Below, piece by piece: positions 44,598-56,320 of a stretch of 64,000 nt of DNA. Both the position numbers and the translations under genes were made by a program. Under the pieces are notes generated by a model that was given only the letters and a program-made list of their open reading frames with translations, was not told the DNA's origin and did no database searches. Source of the DNA: Callaeas wilsoni (taxonomy: Eukaryota > Chordata > Aves > Passeriformes > Callaeidae); the NCBI GenBank assembly GCA_013398955.1, contig VWPU01000917.1:1-64000 (forward strand). The letters run 5' to 3'. Within the stretch, counting starts at the first letter, position 1. Each line of letters begins with the position of its first letter.

Positions 44598-47500
44598 ACC
44601 ACAAAAAAGAGACTGTTCTGAAAAAAAAAGCCAGATGAGGCCTTTGAGCTGGTCTGTGTTCAGGAGCACTGGGAATTTTCTTTGCTCTCCTGGTTCCCAT
44701 GGCTGGAGATCCCTCTCCCTCACAGATGCTGCTGGTGCTGCTTAAGCCACTCTCTTCCCAGGTTAAAAGTTTCCCCTCTAAGCCAATCCAGAGCTCTAGA
44801 TCCAATAGATCTTACCCACTGAGTACTCCAGCACTATGGATTTTCCATGCAAGTACAAGAGATTAAATCAAACCTCCAGATACAACAAAAAAACCCCCCT
44901 TCTGCTCTTTAGCAAAGCTTGGATCCAAGCTTCATGGCTTGGGATGGTTGCCAATTCTGCCGTGTCTTTCCATTCCTCCTTCTGGACACGATCAATAGCG
45001 GCCGTGCCAGTAGAAATGAGCGTTGGAGGCTGTTTTTAGAACTCTGGCGATTTGTGCGAAAACAAAAATGGAGCAGTGCTCCAAATGAAGCCTCACTGCA
45101 TGAAATTTCCATCTCCATCCTGCAGGCTTGGGGTTTGGATGAGGTTCAGTTTTGAGGTGCTTAGCACACAACTCGCTACCTAACGAGCACCGCGCCGGCC
45201 AAGACTTGGTTCTGCTCCGTTTCAACACAGCCTCAACTCGTCACCAGAATCAATGGATGGTCTTGACATTTCACCATAGTAACACACAAGGAAAATTTAA
45301 GAGCGCTGGGAATTTGGTCCTTTTGCTAGATTTTGAATGCTTCACTCTAATTCTTTGCTACAATGCACTGACCCTGGACTAAACCTCTTGAGATCGATGC
45401 ATGGACCAGCTTTCGCGAGCTCTGCATTCAGCTTATTCTGAGAAAAGAAATCAACCCTTCATACTACAAGAGGAATGAAATTGTGTGGGTAGGTGTACCT
45501 GTGAGAAAAATGGTAAAATTATTCTTGTTCTCTTACACATTTCAAACACGAACCACAGAATTCGTGTACTCTTTATAAACAAGCCCTCTCTGAGACTTCC
45601 ACATAAATATTGCATTCAGTCAGGTTCCTGACACATCATTAATAGGTTTTCTGTTTTCACCCAACAGATTTGATAGAAAACATTGTCTGCTCTGTGAGGA
45701 ATACGCAAGAACTAGTTGGCATCCATGCAATATATGCTGCTTGATGTAAATTGCTTCAGAGTTAGACTTACAAAATATTTATTCAAGGCCTTGCAGCAAT
45801 CTGTTTGGATACACGGCAGCTAGGGAACGTGTCACCTGCAATGCTGCTGGGCAGAGTCTCCGTTTAAATCATTTTAATGGTACTAAAAGCCATGCTGCAC
45901 AGAACCCTGTGCAGAGACTGCAAGCCAAGCCATGTTTAAGAAAAGTTGATTTTTTAATTTATATTTATGGGACGGCTGATAAACAGAGGCTTTTGGTGGA
46001 TACCCTCAGCAGAAGCACATGGGGCCTTTTGGTGACGGTGCATCCCTTGGAGTGAAAAGCTGGGTGTGACACCCCCCAATCACCTCCCCATGGTAGTACC
46101 TCCACCTGCATTCAACACTTTACCACTTTGTCTACAGTTTAAAGGTCTTTCAGAATAATTTTTTTTTAAAAAAATACCATTGTATGATACTAAATTATCT
46201 GCTTATCTCGAGGTATGCAAATCAAAAACTTTTGCAGGTCACGAGGACTAAAACGTCAGCCTCACATTTACAAACCAGCAACAGGCTTTGCCATCTGAAC
46301 ATCCTACAAGGAATGTCACATGTGAATGACAACCCACAGGTAAGATTTCCATCCTCCAGCAGCAGAAACATCTGGGGCATCCTATTCGTTTGTTTTCTCA
46401 GTGTCAATGTCACAAGGATCTGATCGAACACCCCGGTGGAATCTGCATGCCAGGAAGAGCTCCTGACTCCAGGCACTCGCAGCCGGGTGCTGCCCAGGGC
46501 ACAGCCGGGTGACACGGAGCCGTGGTGGCAGGAGCACGATGTCCCCACCGGGCTGTGCTGAGTGGTGTAATGGGTGCGTGGCTGGTGTTGTGCCACTCTG
46601 GCTGCCAGTCACAACCAGAGCAAGCTGCTGGTGACGTGCAAAGGGAAAAAGCACTGATCCATCGCAAGCCCTGGCTGTACCATGAGAGAGACACAGGGGT
46701 TTTGCTGTTTCTCAGCTTGACTCAGCATGGAGCAGGTGCAGAGCTGGCAGCCAGGAGCAGAAAGCCTAGCAAACGTTGAGCTGGGCAAGGAGGAAATGAT
46801 GGTGACCCACCATATATTTGCTCTGTGGATAATCTTTCCTCCCCAAAGGCCCTGCAGGGCTGTCTGCAGGCGAGCTCTCGCTTCAGTCGCTCACACACCG
46901 AGTTCACAGGGGTGGAGAGGCTCTTGCAAATCCGTGCAGCCCCAAGTTTTAGGTAACGGTATCACCTCTGATGGCCCTACCCCTCTCTGTGCAGCTGTCA
47001 GATGCATGGCTGTATGGGGCTGGAGCCACATCTCTCTCCTCATCTGGTTTTTGTTCAGATCTTCAGATTTTTCTATTCCCTGCTGCCTTTAACTCATTGT
47101 CTCCTGTTAAATTGATCGACAAGCTTGGCAACCATGCCCTCTTAAAAAAAAAAGAGAACAAAAAATAAAAAGCAGTGTCTTGCCAGACAGAGTTTAGAGA
47201 CGGTTCTGCATGCATCTGGAATGTAGCAAACCATGAAGCACTGATGTCCTCTTAAAGCTCCCCTTTAACCAGCCAGAGGCTGCATAAAGACAGTGCTGTA
47301 AAGGTCCAGCCCAGCTGGCCTGTAGGTAATGTCCCAATGTTGAAGGAAGAACATTTTAAAAAGGCTGGATCACTCTTCTCCTTAAGCTCCCTTGTATTCT
47401 CCCTGTAAATCTGGCCACACTCACCATGACTGATCTAAAATATTCCATTTTTAATTAGTTCCAGGCTCGCAAATGTGATTGCTACATCTGCACAACATAG

Positions 47501-48718
47501 CAGTGCCAAATCAAAGTCTGAGGCTGATGAACAAGTACTGCACAGTTTAAAGACCTGTTGAAGGAGAAAATAGGGCTACTCTACTATTGGAAATGCCTTT
47601 TGGAAAGTTTGGAACAGCCAGGTCTCCACCTCAATCTCACATTCCCATTAAAAATGAAAAACTGGGAGATACTCTCTAACTTCTCCCAGATTGAAAAAAA
47701 CCAGCTCTCAGAAAAAAATGAAAATTTATAAATGTTGTGCTGTTCTGAAGATGTCTTTCTGCAGAGATACCACCAGGAATTGCATCTGGAGGCTGGGGAA
47801 TACCTTGACTCACTGACCTCATGTTTTAAAGCTGCCACTGACAGTGCCTGTGTTACTTTTTACTGGGGCATCCCACAACACAGGGGTGGAACCATTATCC
47901 CATGTACTCCCAGGTGACACGACAAACTTCCTTTTGCTTTGGATCTCTGCTTTCAGTGTCCTCTTTTGGTAGTGTCTATCTCGATGCTCTGTCATCTGTC
48001 AGAGACGTAAGAGGTTAATAAGGATGAGACCTAAATGCTGATGGGAGCCCTGTTGTCCCGGTAGCCAGGTACAACATTTTCTCCATAAATACAAATCCCT
48101 CTGCTATGGAGCTCTGCTGAGCAGCTACTTGAAATGCAAGGCACTTCAGGGGGAAGTTAAAGAATTCCTTGAGAAATTATCTTATAAGGAAGACAAAAAC
48201 ATGAGAAGGAATGCATCACTAATAATAAAGCATATGAGCATGGCTGACAGACAGAGAGACAGATAGGCTGAGAGATAGTCCCAAGTATTACTCTGTGGAA
48301 TTTTATGCCAACTGAAACTAACATTTCTGTGGTTCACAGAAATCATTGCTGTCCCTAATTAGATGTCATGACTAAGCCATCCTAAGTCTGTGCGTATGGG
48401 GTTTTTTTATTATTTTATTTTTGTAAATGTTCTGTGTTACTTTTTTACTCTCTTGAGAGCAAGGCTGAAACTCTCACAAGGACTAGGAGGTGAAAGCTAA
48501 ACCATTACAAACTGTGGCTTACATAAATCTAACCATATGCACTTTTGGAATGTCTCTTATATTTTAAACTAGAGGTCTGTGTGTAACTGTTCTGGCTTTC
48601 AAGTCTCAAACCCAGGAAAATGGATGTCTCTGGGCTCTAATAAGATCTCTTGTGGAAGGATACTAGCACCTGGCTTCCCACTGCAGGATAAAAAGAAGGA
48701 TTCCCCCTCTTCTCTGCC
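44598..48718. other. no convincing gene; intron or intergenic
   Basis: Mostly unique DNA. A 99-nt plus-strand segment about 46240-46338 is open in one frame up to a good donor (CCACAG|GTAAGATTT), but its acceptor is poor. A poly-A patch lies at 47144-47171. The patch 45935-46000 resembles a conserved AT-rich element. Confidence 0.45.
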
Positions 48719-49215
48719 TATGTGAGACCCTGTCTGGAGTTCTGTGTCCAGCTCTGGGCCCCCAGCATAAGAAGGGCATGGACCCCTAAGAGTAAGTCCA
48801 GAGGAGGCCACACAGATGATCCGAGGGCTGGAACACCTCTGCTCTGGAGACAGGCTGTGAGAGCTGAGGTTGTTCACCCTGGAGAAGAGAAGGCTTTGGG
48901 TAGACCTTAGAACACCTTTCAGTGCCCAAAAGGTCTCCAAGAGAGCTGGAGAGGGACTGTGGACAAGAGCATGGAGTGACAGAACAAAGCAGAATGGCTT
49001 TAAATTGAAAAAGTGTAGGTTTATATTGGGTATTAGTAAGAGACTCTTTAAGAGTGGTGAGGCACCGGCACAGGTTGCCCAGAGAAGCCGTGAACGTCAC
49101 ATCCTGGAAGTGTTCAAGGCCAGGCTGGATGGGGCTTGGAGCAAGCTGGTCTAGTAAGTGGCACCCCTGTCCATGGCAGGGGGGTTGGTCCCTTCCAACC
49201 TAAACCGTTCTACAG
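48719..49215 (+). mobile_element. CR1 LINE 3' fragment, longest copy
   Basis: About 500 bp in sense orientation: GTGAGACCCTGTCTGGAGTT, GAGGAGGCCACACAGATGAT, GGAACACCTCTGCTCTGGAG, TTGTTCACCCTGGAGAAGAG, GGTTGCCCAGAGAAGCCGTG, GTTCAAGGCCAGGCTGGATG and TTGGTCCCTTCCAACCTAAA, ending at the CR1 tail. It is the longest CR1 here and includes the end of the reverse-transcriptase-side region and the 3' UTR. It is clearly inactive. Confidence 0.93.
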
Positions 49216-49255
49216 AAGCTGGTCACACAATCACTTTCTTTACAACTTCTTACAG

Positions 49256-49309
49256 CTCCCGTGGCTGGGGGCTGCTTACAAAGAGGTGCTGAGGAGATGA
49301 GACTGAAGG
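49256..49309 (+). other. candidate plus-strand exon
   Basis: A strong acceptor (CACTTTCTTTACAACTTCTTACAG, key part CTTCTTACAG) and a donor GAAGG|GTGAGTTCC bound 54 nt just downstream of the CR1. One frame is open, phase 1 to 1: PVAGGCLQRGAEEMRLK. It would join in phase with 28941-29006, but the two are 20 kb apart. Confidence 0.18.
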
Positions 49310-49438
49310 GTGAGTTCCTGAGGATAAGAAATGTCTAGAGGCAAAATGCCTTTGCTTCCCAAAGGCTTGAGTCTCTGGCTAGCTGGAACACAAGCCTGTC
49401 TGTTTCTGCCTTGCCTTGTCAGGATTAGCAGTACCTAC

Positions 49439-49463
49439 CTGGGATCTGCAGTGTTGACCATGG
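49439..49463 (-). other. candidate 25-nt micro-exon
   Basis: Reverse strand: acceptor TTTAGTTTTAATTGACAG, donor TCCCAG|GTAGGTACT; phase 1 to 2, MVNTADP. The sites are good, but the segment is too short to stand alone. Confidence 0.2.
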
Positions 49464-51237
49464 CTGTCAATTAAAACTAAACACATTTCAGCGTGGCTGC
49501 CAGCCAAAAACACAGAACCTGCCAAATAGTAAACACAGAAGATCTGCCTAGTTTCAAAACAATTGTGCCACCGCTGCGAGAAGAGAGTGCATATAATTCC
49601 TCTGTAATCCGGGGGCTCCCAGTGCCAATTCCCAAATGATAGATGAGGTCTTCAAAAGGAGCCCTCCAGAGCTGACTGACTGCTATCTTTCTTCAATGTG
49701 AGATTTTTGTATTTTGTCATAACCTTTCTTAAAACATTCCTGATTCATAGCAGTGCTTTTGCTCAGTAAACTATGAGGACACTAAAATGCATCAGACACA
49801 AATAAATCCACAGCACTCGATCAAAAGACCATAACAAGCGGATTTAGATTTTTAGAATGGGTATCTATTTGTGATGTTCCATTAAAGAATCCATTGAGCT
49901 TGTGTAATTAAATAATCCAGGAAACTATTTTGGTAAAACTATTACTGAGGGTGAAACTTCCCCATAAACTCTATTCTGAAGGGCACAAGACAATCATCGT
50001 CTGGTGGTTCAAACTAACAAAGAGTTGTATCAACTATAAAAAAAGTCATCTGCAATTTCTAAACTGAAAATGGATATTTACCAAAAGAAATATGTCTAAA
50101 ATAATAGCGATGATTGAAAAATATCTCAGAAGATGGAAACAGATTGAGCTGTGCCTGAAAGCTTTGGGATATTTTGACCTGTCAAAGGAAGTGCGTCAAA
50201 GCTGCTTGTGCTTGTGGCAGCAGGGAAGAAATGGGGCTGCTCTCACCCCACCTCCATGGGCCTCCAACCCAAAGCTTGGCTCTAATCCTTTGGAACTTGG
50301 AAGCAAACAGTTTCTATTTCCTGAACTATTCAAGAGCAGCAGGAAGTACATAAGAAGGTGATGAGGAATGGTGACAACTCTACATGCTGCCCATAAGGTG
50401 GTGTGTAAGGCAGCCTGCACAAACCTTTGTGGAGATGACACTGTGGAGATGAGGAGGGACTTATTTCCTGGCGTCTCAAGGGCCAGGCCTTGGAATGCTG
50501 TAGAGTTCTTTTTTTTTTTTAAAGTTTGTAAATCATCCTTAAAACCTACAACAGATGAAATATGTTTTTAATTTTATATTTAAAATGGAAACCAAACAAA
50601 GATGCCAGAGCACAGAGCACATTCTACTTTGTTTAACTGAACTTGGTAAAGCCTATGACAGCCACATTTTCTTTTTGCCAGAGAAACCCACTTGCCTTTT
50701 CAATTAGGCTTAGATTCACTCCAGAAATATGATGGTGCTGGGTTTAAATAGGGCTCACATGTTCCAGCTTTCACCATTATTGCCTCAAACCTCAACCGTG
50801 AAGATCTGACAACATGATGGGACAGGTAGATCAAGGGAAAGAAATATGGAGACACTAATAACCAAATACTCTACTTCAATCCCTGCCTTTCATTCTGAAA
50901 GCCCCTAAAGCACATTACAAATTGGGTTCTTTATCTCCCAAAACAATTTAATTCACCCATGAAATAAAACCATCTCAGGAGGTGAGGTATGAAGGAAGGC
51001 AGAGAAAGAGGCAAATGTTTAACATCTGCTCAACAAAATAATTTCCAATTAAAAAAAAAGAAACAAATAAAGAAAAAAGAAAACTGGCAAACTCAAAGAC
51101 TTATTTATGCAAACACAAGATACTGTGTGTTTCACCTCTTTCCTCTGAGTTTTCTATAATGCAGGTAATGGAGACAATACTCAAAACTTACAAAGTTCTC
51201 AAAATATTTTGGCTGCCCATAGGGAGTTAAATATTAC
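49464..51237. other. no convincing gene
   Basis: Unique DNA. A GATGAGGAGGGACTTATTTC patch near 50450 followed by AAGGGCCAGGCCTTGG could be a decayed CR1 scrap. A poly-T run lies at 50508-50519. Confidence 0.4.
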
Positions 51238-51259
51238 CTATGACTGAATGCCCTTCTGC
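51238..51259 (-). other. candidate 22-nt micro-exon
   Basis: Reverse strand: acceptor GTACTTACCTCTCCTGGACAG, donor CATAG|GTAATATTT; phase 0 to 1, AEGHSVI. It is linked in phase to 51361-51389 and 49439-49463. Weak on its own. Confidence 0.18.
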
Positions 51260-51343
51260 CTGTCCAGGAGAGGTAAGTACTTGCTTGCTGCTACAGCTTT
51301 TCTCCAGGGAACTACTGCAATGTAAGCCCTCAATCCAGACTTC

Positions 51344-51382
51344 AAAGTATAGCAAGATACCTTGGTCATCTTGCTATACTTT
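51344..51382. repeat. perfect 15-bp inverted repeat (hairpin)
   Basis: AAAGTATAGCAAGAT (51344-51358) and its exact reverse complement ATCTTGCTATACTTT (51368-51382) flank a 9-nt loop. RNA from either strand would fold into a 15-bp stem. The stem is short for a microRNA precursor, and outward pairing stops after it. Confidence 0.9.
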
Positions 51383-51389
51383 AATTTCT
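51361..51389 (-). other. candidate 29-nt micro-exon
   Basis: Reverse strand: acceptor GCTATTTACACTTAG, donor CCAAG|GTATCTTGC; phase 1 to 0, KLKYSKMTK. The other frames carry stops. It overlaps the perfect hairpin at 51344-51382, so its donor would be sequestered in RNA structure. Confidence 0.18.
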
Positions 51390-54300
51390 CTAAGTGTAAA
51401 TAGCTTCCATGAGGAGGCAATAGTAGCAGAATCACCAGTCTATGGTATTTTTCTATCTGTATGTACGTGCATAGAAAGAATTATTTTATTATGAGGGCGC
51501 TCATCATCTCTCCTTCCATCTGAGCATGATGGGCAGCAGTGGCATGGAATTTTTGGCAACAAACAGAAAAACAGGTTTGCTCTCTCTGGACTTGCCCACC
51601 TTCTCTCAGCAGCAGCCTCAAACGCTGTTTTGTTTTGACACGTGTTTCCAATAAAAACACAAGGTTCATATTGACAAGAGGAATGCTGGAGCAGCCCACT
51701 AGCATTTCAGAGCAGCCACAAATCCTTCTTTCTCTGAGCCCCCAAGGGTCAATTCCACGCAGCAAGAATCCCACTCTCTAATTATTCATGTTCCTCCACT
51801 ACCAGCCTCATTATCTGGTGAACTACTGTCAGCTGAAACTGATTTTTTCAATTATTTAAAGAGACATTGTCAACTGAGCTATGCTCTATTTACATACATA
51901 AAATCAATAATCTCTTTGTCATTACCTCTGCTATGTCTGCTTTAAATACTCCTGAAGTTTGGAGAGGGGCAGTAGAGGTTTTCTTCGTCACAGTAAATAC
52001 CCCAGTAAGATATTCTGGTGACCCATGTAAAGGCCAGGCTACTAAGATGTGTGAATGAAAACAAAATATTGCCACTGGGATATGTTGCTGGAATGTCCTT
52101 AGTTTCATGCCTTAGCTAGAAGGTCCAAGGATTTTTTTTTTTTCTAAGAGTTTGTGATCTAGAGGATATTTTTGTCCTGACTTAGAAAAGAGCTCTTCTT
52201 GTAACCTAGCAAAGGACAGAAAGTTGTCAAAGTGAGGGAAGCTGTTCCCAAGAACCTTGGTTCCTGGCTCTCTGTCATCAAGCCAAGTGATCAGGGTATT
52301 AAAGAACCAAAGTCCTAGTCTGTGTTTCCCCCCTACTTCCTCTTCCACATGAGAGAGGAGGAGGAAAAGCTCAGAGAGTCCCTTGGAGTTCATCCCTTTG
52401 GAGCAGGGATGTACAAGGCCCACCTGGTCTGGGAAGGCATCAAAAAATTTTGTGCCCTCGGGCTGGGTAAAGGGCAATCCCAGTTTGCTCCAGCAGCTCT
52501 TCAGGCACACAAAAATTCCCCTCACATCCCTCTAGGAAGAATTACAGTGCCGTGACCTGGATTTTCCTCCACACGTCTGCAGACCATCATCAAATGCATT
52601 AGGAAGAAATGCAGCCTGTGTGAGCTAAACGTCTCCAAAAATCCCACACTACCCTAGCAGAATAACTGGGAAAAGGGCATTGGGTCCTTTTCATCTCCTT
52701 CAGGGGCAAAAGGGACATTTTTAGTGAGTCTCCTTTATTCATCAGTCTCAAAGATGTGATCCATGTGTTAAGAATCCTGTCTACATAGGAAACAAGGAGT
52801 ATAACCAAAACAACTGATACCACGGGACTTTTCCTTTTGCCTTACAGACAAGCAAAGTAAGCATGGTGTGACATTTTTTTAAAAAACAAATTATACTCAG
52901 ATTTCCAAAAACAATCACAAAGAATACAGGGAAAAAAAAAAAAGTCAGTCCTGAGACACATTGCTATTACACACCGTGAATTGCCATTTCTTCCCATTTC
53001 ACCTCACACTGGCACAAACGATAATGGAAGCCCAAACAAATTTCTTGAACCAGCAAGTCAGGCTCTCAGGAGAACAATTCAGAACATTTGTTGTCTTTCT
53101 ACTTTGATGTGCTCTGCAATCTCACACGAAATCAGGCCTCGGTGGGAACGGCCGGGCTCAGCGTACGGAAGGCGATGGGCTCCCCTCCTAGGGAGCTAAT
53201 CAAAACCATCCAGCCTCACCAGAGGGAAGGCAAGAGGAAAGCACCAGCAAATAACTAAATAAATACAATTGCTACCCCTTAAATAACCTTGTCACCGAAA
53301 CACAGAAGTACGCTGATAACTCCATCCTTCTTCTGAGCAAACACACTGTGCATATTTAACTTGACAGGTTTTCAAGACTCATATTCCATAGCTTTCCATA
53401 TTGTCCTCAGCAGGACACAGCCAACAGTCTGGAAAATAATATCTTCTCTAACTCCACTACTCCCTCCCCCACCTTTTTTTTTTTCTTGTAATCATCCATA
53501 TTATTAATAGGAGGCAGCTGGTTCCCATTAATGTTGGGAAAAGTGGTCTATCTCAGGAATTATGGTTTAAATTGGCTTGTAGTCTGGGGGAATTAGCCAT
53601 CTGCACCTGGCCTAACATGGATATTTTCAGCCATACTAATCATAAACAAGGCTTTGTTCTAGTTGTGTCCACTTGGGTCTCTCACTCTTTTTTTTTTTCC
53701 TACTTAGAGAGTGGGGGGGAAAAAAAGAAGAAAAAAAATCCCATTAACCCTTTCACAGAATTAATCAAAACTTAACTATTTTATTACTGTCCTGCATTTT
53801 ATTTTGTGTTTGTAACTGAGCACATCATTTAAGTTTGAGAGGGGCCCAGCACAGGTCCTGTAGCTTTTCAGAGGCTGAACAAAATTGGCAAGAGGAAGAG
53901 GCAGTTGTTTGGCAAGCCAGCTGTGATTTAGCAACAACTTCATGACGTCCACACGAAGCTGAACACCACGTGGGCAGGAAAGGCTGAGCACCAGGGTAAC
54001 GCTGCAGAGAGGGAGGGTTGCAGTACGTAAAGCAGAAACACCAGAACATTGCAAATTACTCCAAAGAATGTACTATAATGTAAAGAGAATGTAGGTTTGG
54101 GGGTAGCTTTTCCCCCCACCTTCCATTTTATGTCCATATTTGGCAAAATGGTTGTGTTTTCCAGTGGTTTGGGGCTGAGAAAAGAGTGGATTCAAAGGTG
54201 AGTGAAAATAGATGACATCATCAGGTCAGGGAACTGCTCTCTTTGTCTCACAGACTTGGCAGGGAAGGTATAAGCTCTACCCCACCTCCAAACTCTGTAG

Positions 54301-55291
54301 GGAATCCATCCACAACTGCAGTTATAGGAATAGATAGTTATTCTACAGAGCCTATCCAGAAGTTTGACCACTTTTTTTTTTTTTTTTAACAGCTGGGTCT
54401 TTACAGAGATTTGTAAAAGACAGGACTTTCTCTCTCTCCATCGATCTTCCTGCCTTAGTGATTATAAATGGACAGTGCTAATGTGTTTAAAAACTCTATA
54501 GACAAAGTCTGGGAGAATAGGTTCATCAGTGGCTGTTAATGATCTGGACAAGAGTTTTGGCTTGAAAGCCACAGAACTACTGCACGCTGGAACTGCTGAG
54601 GCTCTGCCAGGGAACTGCTCAATCTGACCACGTCCAAAGCTCCCACTCTCCCTACAGACAGGATATTGCATTAGCCATGACACTGGAGCTGTTTGTACAC
54701 ACACCGTTATGAGGGCTTGCAGTGCAAGCCCCAACACACCCTCTAATCTGTCAGTCACAGCTTCATCTATAATTCTGGGGTTTTGTCTGAACAAAGCCAG
54801 CTCCAGTGGCCACTTTTTGTGGTGCAGCATCCCTTCTCCACCCAGACCTACCCTTGGGCTACTGCACTGAGGTGCCAAATCCAATGTTGTGCCAATACAG
54901 GGTCACTCCATCCCCCACGCTGTCAAATGCCAGCATGTCCTGGCAATGCACATCTCAAGCACAAGGAATCAGAGAGCTCCTTACAGCTGCCTCGTGTTTC
55001 CACCTGGTTGATGGGACCACCTAGCTCTAAATGGGCTTGTTTGCTTGCTCACTCCTTTTTCAGGATCCAGCTAAAACAAGCAGCCAAAATGCTGACCTCT
55101 CATGCAAGAGCCTGTTGCCGTGCTATCTGCAGCTTCACTGGGATCAGGAAGTGCCAAAAGCTTGGAAAACAGCCTGAGACTTCCAGGCCAATTTGGAGTC
55201 TCAAGAGGCCCAGATAGTTTGGATAACCTACAGTCAAGCATTACAATTTATGGGAGCTTATCCAAACCAAACTCTGAATCAAGTCACTCAC
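51390..55291. other. no convincing gene; poly-T and poly-A tracts
   Basis: Unique DNA with homopolymer tracts at 52131-52143, 52930-52943, 53686-53698, 53717-53738 and 54373-54389. Confidence 0.5.
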
Positions 55292-55312
55292 CCATCAGTA
55301 AGTGAAACACCT
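55292..55312 (-). other. candidate 21-nt micro-exon
   Basis: Reverse strand: acceptor CACACCTTGTTCTGAG, donor ATGG|GTGAGTGAC; phase 1 to 1, VFHLLM. It is the farthest upstream link found for the minus-strand chain and very weak. Confidence 0.12.
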
Positions 55313-55525
55313 CTCAGAACAAGGTGTGCTGCCAAGTACTGTGAGGTAGGGCCAGGCAGCGAGGAGAACGGACAGGGTCAGCTGGGGATGGACTGCTGAA
55401 GCCAGGCTTTGGAGGGCAGGGAAGCTGCAATCACCCTTCTATTAAAACATGGGCAAACAGCTGGCAGCAGAAGGAAACAGAGCATAAGGGAGGTAGTTTT
55501 TAATCAGCAACTCTGGAAAACCAGT

Positions 55526-56320
55526 TCAGCCGCCCCCAGACAGATGTAAATCAGAAGGAACTGGTTTGTGAGAGTAGGGAATAGTACTGAAGCCACAAAA
55601 GGGAAAGACGGAAATGACATCCACTGTGAAGATCAGAGTAGGTCCCAGGGGAGTGCAGCTGAGCATGAGCACCTTCTCTGCCCAAATGTAGGGTACAGTA
55701 AAAAGGAATAAAAGGAAGGAGGTGAGGGCAGAAAGACATCCTTTATCTTGGTGAGCTCTTAAGTTTACTGAGACAGACACAAATTCATGGAAAGAGAGTT
55801 CCCACCTCTTCAGGGAGGAGGGTTTAGGTACAGAAACCAGAATAATGAATCTTGCACAAGAAAGGTATACTAAAAACAAAATAATAGAACCTACACAATG
55901 TAATAACTGAGAGAAAAGGCACCTGCAGTCCCCAGATATGTCTTGTTGAAGGTGTGCACAATATCCATGATTCAGACAGAGTAATTCAAGAGAAATAGAA
56001 ACCAAAAGCAAAGACTCCCCTGTGACTTGCTCCTTTGCCTGACTCCACCAGCAGCAAACCAGCCCATGACTTCCACCTGCTCCGACTCTCCTCCTCCTCC
56101 TAACTGAGGTCCTCAGAGCCCATCTTTTGGAGTAATTGGTGCAGCATCTGGTACTCTGCAAACCTGCTCTCCATCTCTGCTCTGGCTGGACAGTTAAACT
56201 TATTTCTTCTTCATGACAGCGCTGATCACAAAGTCCAGAACAAAAAGTGCAAAAGCCAGAGACAAAGTCTGCTGGCTGGAGATGCAGCTGTGGAACAAAC
56301 TTGCAGAGGAAATGAGACAA
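55526..56320 (-). other. longest open frame, probably spurious
   Basis: A 264-codon ATG frame is the longest in the window. Its translation is rich in Cys, Leu, Ser and Phe, with Arg runs from a CTCCTCCTCC tract and no domain pattern, as expected for random frame in non-coding DNA. A different reverse-strand frame inside it (around 56108-56185) reads MESRFAEYQMLHQLLQKMGS and then hits a stop. I found no splice sites that use it. Confidence 0.1.

Noticed and set aside
55526..56320. 264-codon open frame on the reverse strand
   Set aside because: Composition is Cys/Leu/Ser/Phe-rich with Arg runs from simple sequence and no domain or splice support; some frame of this length is not very surprising in 64 kb.
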